A stretch of 64,000 nt of DNA, taken from the NCBI RefSeq assembly GCF_034190915.1, contig NW_026947484.1, positions 137,862,982 to 137,926,981 on the forward strand, read 5' to 3'. Shown one piece after another: positions 60,615 through 64,000 of the stretch (positions are counted from its first letter, which is position 1; every line of letters begins with the position of its first letter). The notes beneath the pieces are model-generated. The model searched no databases. It saw nothing but the letters and a program-made list of their open reading frames with translations, and had not been told where the DNA came from. Source of the stretch: Cavia porcellus. Lineage: Eukaryota > Chordata > Mammalia > Rodentia > Caviidae. The position numbers and the translations under genes are program-made.

Positions 60615-61365
60615 GCTCATGGTGGCCAGTGTGTAGCTTTTCCACCCCTGCACAAACCCACTAGGCACAACCCTTTCTCCACATTCTTGTTGCCTTAAGC
60701 CAGGTATATTGAGATACATGCTCACATAAGTAAACATAACCACTTTTAAGTATAAGTTCAATGAGGTTTAGCAAATGTGATCAAGATACAGAACATTCCC
60801 ATCACCCCTAGAAAGCTGATTCCTGACATCCTCAGCTCTTTAAGTCACAATTGGTATTCACTCTTTTCAGCCCTGGACCACTGTAGTCCCCAGCACTTAC
60901 CACCATCCAGGATGTGAGTTCCAGTGGGCGGCAAGTTTTGTCTGTTCTGTTCACTGTGATATCCCTGGTGCTCAGTTATGTTCATGAGAGAAAAGGACAG
61001 GTGCCTCCCTCCTCTCTAGGAGGAAGACATGGAGGCTAGAGAGTGGACAGGGGGAAGAGACATCATCTGATAATTAGAGGCCATAGGTCCTTATGAGCCT
61101 TGGGCCTTGCTTAGCAGTAGTGGAAAGCTCAGCAGGGGAAGATTTCAAGTTTCTCAACCATTAAACAGCAGTGGAAAAACTGGAGATCAAGTATAGGGGG
61201 AAAAAAGCCCAGTCACCTTGGGTTGCAGCGTGGATCACACTTTTGGTGGTTTTCTCTAAAGAGCGTCGATGCCTTGGCGGGTGCGACCAGTCTGTTTTAC
61301 ATTAAAACGTAACATTTATAACCATTCTTGGAATTGCCATGTTCCAGGCCTTTTGAAGATCTTGC
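60615..61365. other. Unassigned, possible L2/MIR trace
   Basis: 60895-60985 (GGATGTGAGTTCCAGTGGGC, GTTTTGTCTGTTCTGTTCAC, TGATATCCCTGGTGCTCAG) resembles the 3' end of an L2 or MIR. The remainder is unrecognised. Confidence 0.35.
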
Positions 61366-61369
61366 TGCT

Positions 61370-61510
61370 CTTAGTCTTTATTTCACCTTTGCGTGGGAGG
61401 TGTTTCGTCCTTATTTCAGAGACAGAAAACCAAGTCATATGGAGGCTGTGCAACGTGGCCAAGGCCAATGAGCCATAACTAGGAGCAACTGCAAGGTGTG
61501 CCCCGACCAC
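61370..61510 (-). mobile_element. Possible MIR fragment (minus)
   Basis: CCTTATTTCAGAGACAGAAAAC, GTGCAACGTGGCCAAGG and AACTAGGAGCAACTGCAAG keep the spacing of antisense MIR but are diverged. Confidence 0.35.
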
Positions 61511-61514
61511 TGTA

Positions 61515-62190
61515 CAGCACTTCCGCTGTCCCCAGGGCACTCAGCAGGGCCTACACTGTCTACTGGTCCTGTCCTCTTTTCCTCCTGCTGTTTCTCATTT
61601 TACTGTGCCATTGTGATGGGGGTGGGTGGACTTGGTCACTGTCATGGTGAGTAGAGACAACAGGGCTTCTCTGAGCTGGGACTGACCTGGCCTCTCCCTA
61701 CCCCAACTGAGCAGTCACCTGAGCATCTGAGTTGGGTTGTACCCTCCTGGGGCTGAGCAACTACCGGAGCTGAGTCACAGAGGATTTCCTTGAGATTAAC
61801 GATTTTCTGAGGTCCAGGTACCTGGTCGTGGTTGAGACAGCTGGTTTTTCAAGCCATTCACTAATCCTAGCAAAATACTTGGTATTTCCAGTCATTCCGG
61901 CTGGAATTAAACTTAAATCAAGTCCAAAAAGCACAGCCAGGAGAATGTGAGCAAACTTGCCAATGAAACCAGGCATCTTGCCTGCTGCGGCTTCTCAGAT
62001 GCTGGAGCTGTGGGCAGGCGGAGTGAGAACAGAACGGGGCCCCGCCTATACTCTCAGAGACCTTCCCCACCTCTGGCTGCCCATCCAGCCTGTGGACAGA
62101 TAGCAGACATCTCAGCCAGGCAGGCAGAGTGAGGCAGGTCTGGGTTGAGATCTCCTCAGCGGCTGAGACAAGTTCAGGCCTCACAATTGT
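61515..62190. other. Unassigned intergenic sequence
   Basis: No gene or repeat recognised. Overlapping frames on both strands at 61760-62330 carry no family features. Confidence 0.3.
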
Positions 62191-62194
62191 ATCT

Positions 62195-62445
62195 GGTGAA
62201 AGAGAAGCAGCATAACTTAGTATGGATTTTGGAGTCGGTGACCTGAACCTGATTATAGCAGCCACTGTGTGACTGCCAGTCAGGGACTCCTCTGTGTTCT
62301 TTTGGAACACAAGGATAATACTGGGCATCTTATTTGATGGCTGTGAGTATTAAATAAGTTAATGCTAGGGAGGATTTTAGACTTATGCCTAGCATATTAT
62401 AAGCAATGTAGCTATTATCATTCTCTGGTCCTCAGTTTCCTCCCT
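62195..62445 (+). mobile_element. MIR SINE, nearly full length
   Basis: AAGCAGCATAACTTAGTATGG, TTTTGGAGTCGGTGACCTGAAC, CACTGTGTGACTGCCAGTCAG, GAACACAAGGATAATACTGG, GTATTAAATAAGTTAATGC and TAGCTATTATCATT are MIR from tRNA part to 3' end. Confidence 0.8.
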
Positions 62446-62579
62446 TGCAAAGAGGAGGCTGGGAGTGGGACTTGCTACCAAGACGTGCAGTGCAGAGCTC
62501 CTCAGAGAACAAAAACCTGCTCCCTGGGGGTGAACTGGCTGGACAGAGAGCATTATGTGTCCCACAAGCTATAACCTAT

Positions 62580-62830
62580 CATGTGTGATATTTGTGATAT
62601 ACACAAGCACATATGTTTCCATGGATGTGTATATGTGCATAAATACAAGTATGTGAGTATATGTTGTTGTACACGCGTGCATTTGTGGGCATGTGTGTCT
62701 CTGTGTACATATATGTATGTTTGCATAGTCACAAGCATATGTGTGCACAGGTACATACATATTTCCATTATATGTGTTTCCATACATCTATATGTATGGT
62801 CATGTCTGTGTTGGTATGTGTGTATCTGTG
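62580..62830. repeat. TG/TA-rich simple sequence
   Basis: Imperfect TGTGTATATGTGCATA-type repetition over about 250 bases. The paired plus and minus frames that are rich in C, H, Y and V are by-products. Confidence 0.85.
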
Positions 62831-62834
62831 TTTC

Positions 62835-63000
62835 AGCCACCTTCTCATTGCTGAAACCAAACACCTGACAGCTACAACTGAGAGGAGGAGCAGTTTATTT
62901 TAGCTTATGGTTTCAGTTCATGGCTGGCCAGCTCTAAGATAGAAAGAGCATGACTAGGGAGTATAGTGAGGGGAAAAAGTATTCAACATATGGCAGCCAG
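62835..63000 (+). other. Unidentified interspersed repeat, 5' part
   Basis: TTCTCATTGCTGAAACCAAAC, ACACCTGACAGCTACAACTG, GCAGTTTATTTTAGCTTATG and GGTTTCAGTTCATGGCTGG read like the start of a repeat, whose second half is at 63465-63620. I cannot name the family. Confidence 0.4.
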
Positions 63001-63002
63001 AA

Positions 63003-63460
63003 AGTATTAAAAACAGAGGGCTGGGTATACACTCTTCCAAAACTGGTACCACAACTATGGAAATCAGAGTGATTACTCAAAAATTAAAAGTAGAAGTTCC
63101 ATTTCACTCATCTCTTCTTCTAGGTATCTTCTTAAAAGTGTTCAAGACTTCATACTACAGAGACATCTGCATACCCATGTTTATAGCAACACAACTCTTA
63201 ATAGCTAAATCTTGGAAATCACCTATATTTTGATCAACAGATGAATGACTAAATAAAATGTGGTATTTATACATATGGAATACTACTTTATTACAAAGCA
63301 GGATAAACTTGAGTTTTTTATAGGAGGTACCTTGAGACTGTAATGTTAAGAGAAGCAAATCAGACACACAAGCTTAAATCACATGGCTTATCTCATATGA
63401 GAAACTCAACATACAAATAAAGTACAAAATAAATGATAGACAATAGAAAAAAAGATATTC
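63003..63460 (+). mobile_element. L1 LINE 3' end, 5'-truncated
   Basis: ACTATGGAAATCAGAGTGATTA, AGTTCCATTTCACTCATCTC, CCCATGTTTATAGCAACACA, AGCTAAATCTTGGAAATCAC, ATGAATGACTAAATAAAATG, ATGGAATACTACTTTATTAC, then 3' UTR and an A-rich tail near 63445-63455. It parallels 30220-30640 of the other L1. Confidence 0.88.
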
Positions 63461-63464
63461 TTCC

Positions 63465-63620
63465 AGATCAATCACCCGATAACTCACCTCCAACCATGCT
63501 CCACCTTCTAACAGCACATTTAGTTTTTTAATTCATCAATGAATGAGTCAGCTTATGAGAATAACATCCCTGTGATCCAATCAGCTTTCCTATATGAGAA
63601 TTCTGAAAAACATTTTACCT
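63465..63620 (+). other. Unidentified interspersed repeat, 3' part
   Basis: ATAACTCACCTCCAACCATGC, TCCACCTTCTAACAGCAC and TAATTCATCAATGAATGAGTC follow, and seem to continue the element broken at 63000. Confidence 0.35.
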
Positions 63621-64000
63621 CTGAACAATATGTTTGGGCACATACACATGGTATGTGTGTGTTAGTATGTGGTCTCAGTTATGGGTGCACATACACATAT
63701 ACACACATGTAGAATTGTGCATATATGTATGTGACCAGGGGTTCATAGATACATGGGAATGTATGTGCATAAGATGAGGGTAGAAAAGGCCATCCCTTTT
63801 TTTTTGTGAGAATGCACATGGAAATGTGATTCTACTTCATTTCACATCTTGACTGAGAGGAGCCCAGAGTTCGAGAACCTGCCTCAAGTTGCAGTGGTGA
63901 CTCAGGTACAGGGCTCTCTAACCCCCAGGCTTGGGTTCCTTTGACCCCTGGGTTGCTCCTTGGGAACAGGGAGACAGTAGGGAATGGTATAGTCTCTGAG

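Noticed and set aside
62553..62903. Cysteine- and histidine-rich frames on both strands
   Set aside because: By-products of TG/TA simple sequence.

Overview
The window is mammalian nuclear DNA, almost certainly from a rodent, and reads as a gene-poor, repeat-rich stretch. The diagnostic signs are several copies of an ID-type tRNA-derived SINE with Pol III A and B boxes, a B1 (7SL-derived) SINE, a B1+ID composite SINE, MaLR/MLT-type LTR sequence, old mammalian MIR, L2 and MER5-type repeats, and several generations of L1. The ID sequence does not look like the murine or squirrel consensus. Together with half-L1 (HAL1-type, ORF1-only) elements it suggests a non-murid rodent, perhaps of the hystricomorph (guinea pig/mole-rat) or castorid side; that placement is inference. 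I found no open reading frame that I can defend as a host protein gene: all long frames are retroelement remains, simple-repeat artefacts or chance frames. Host exons shorter than about 60 codons could be missed.

Layout. 1-670 is CpG-rich with GC boxes. About 1000-2345 carries the broken 3' end of an endogenous retrovirus (transmembrane env remnant, env tail, LTR). About 2650-5150 is a minus-strand L1 into which a 5'-truncated HAL1 (3713-4721) and an ID SINE (3345-3440) were inserted. 5150-12200 is low-complexity, L2 and unassigned DNA. 12225-16470 is a minus-strand L1 with a tail-less ID SINE at 14533. About 16470-19165 is a plus-strand HAL1 with a 21-bp tandem array in its 5' UTR. 21058-21402 is a MaLR-type LTR. 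22030-30936 is a plus-strand L1 split by a complete HAL1 (25793-29003) flanked by a target duplication.

32600-35160 is an old L1-like region containing a triplicated 165-181 bp segment. 35640-38520 holds B1, ID and B1+ID SINEs, an old minus L1 and an LTR fragment. From 39 to 62 kb the DNA is mostly unassigned, peppered with MIR, MER5, L1M and LTR fragments and with microsatellites ((AAAGC)n, (CA)n twice, (GATA)n). One CA tract sits in a 66-bp perfect purine-pyrimidine alternation. 62.8-63.6 kb holds an unidentified repeat split by an L1 3' end.

The most interesting content is the HAL1 family: three related copies share an ORF1-only architecture and homologous 3' UTRs. Two copies carry a duplicated 3' UTR block of roughly 600 bp. 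One copy has a GC-rich 21-bp array in its 5' UTR. One integrated as a complete element inside an L1. No element here appears coding-competent.
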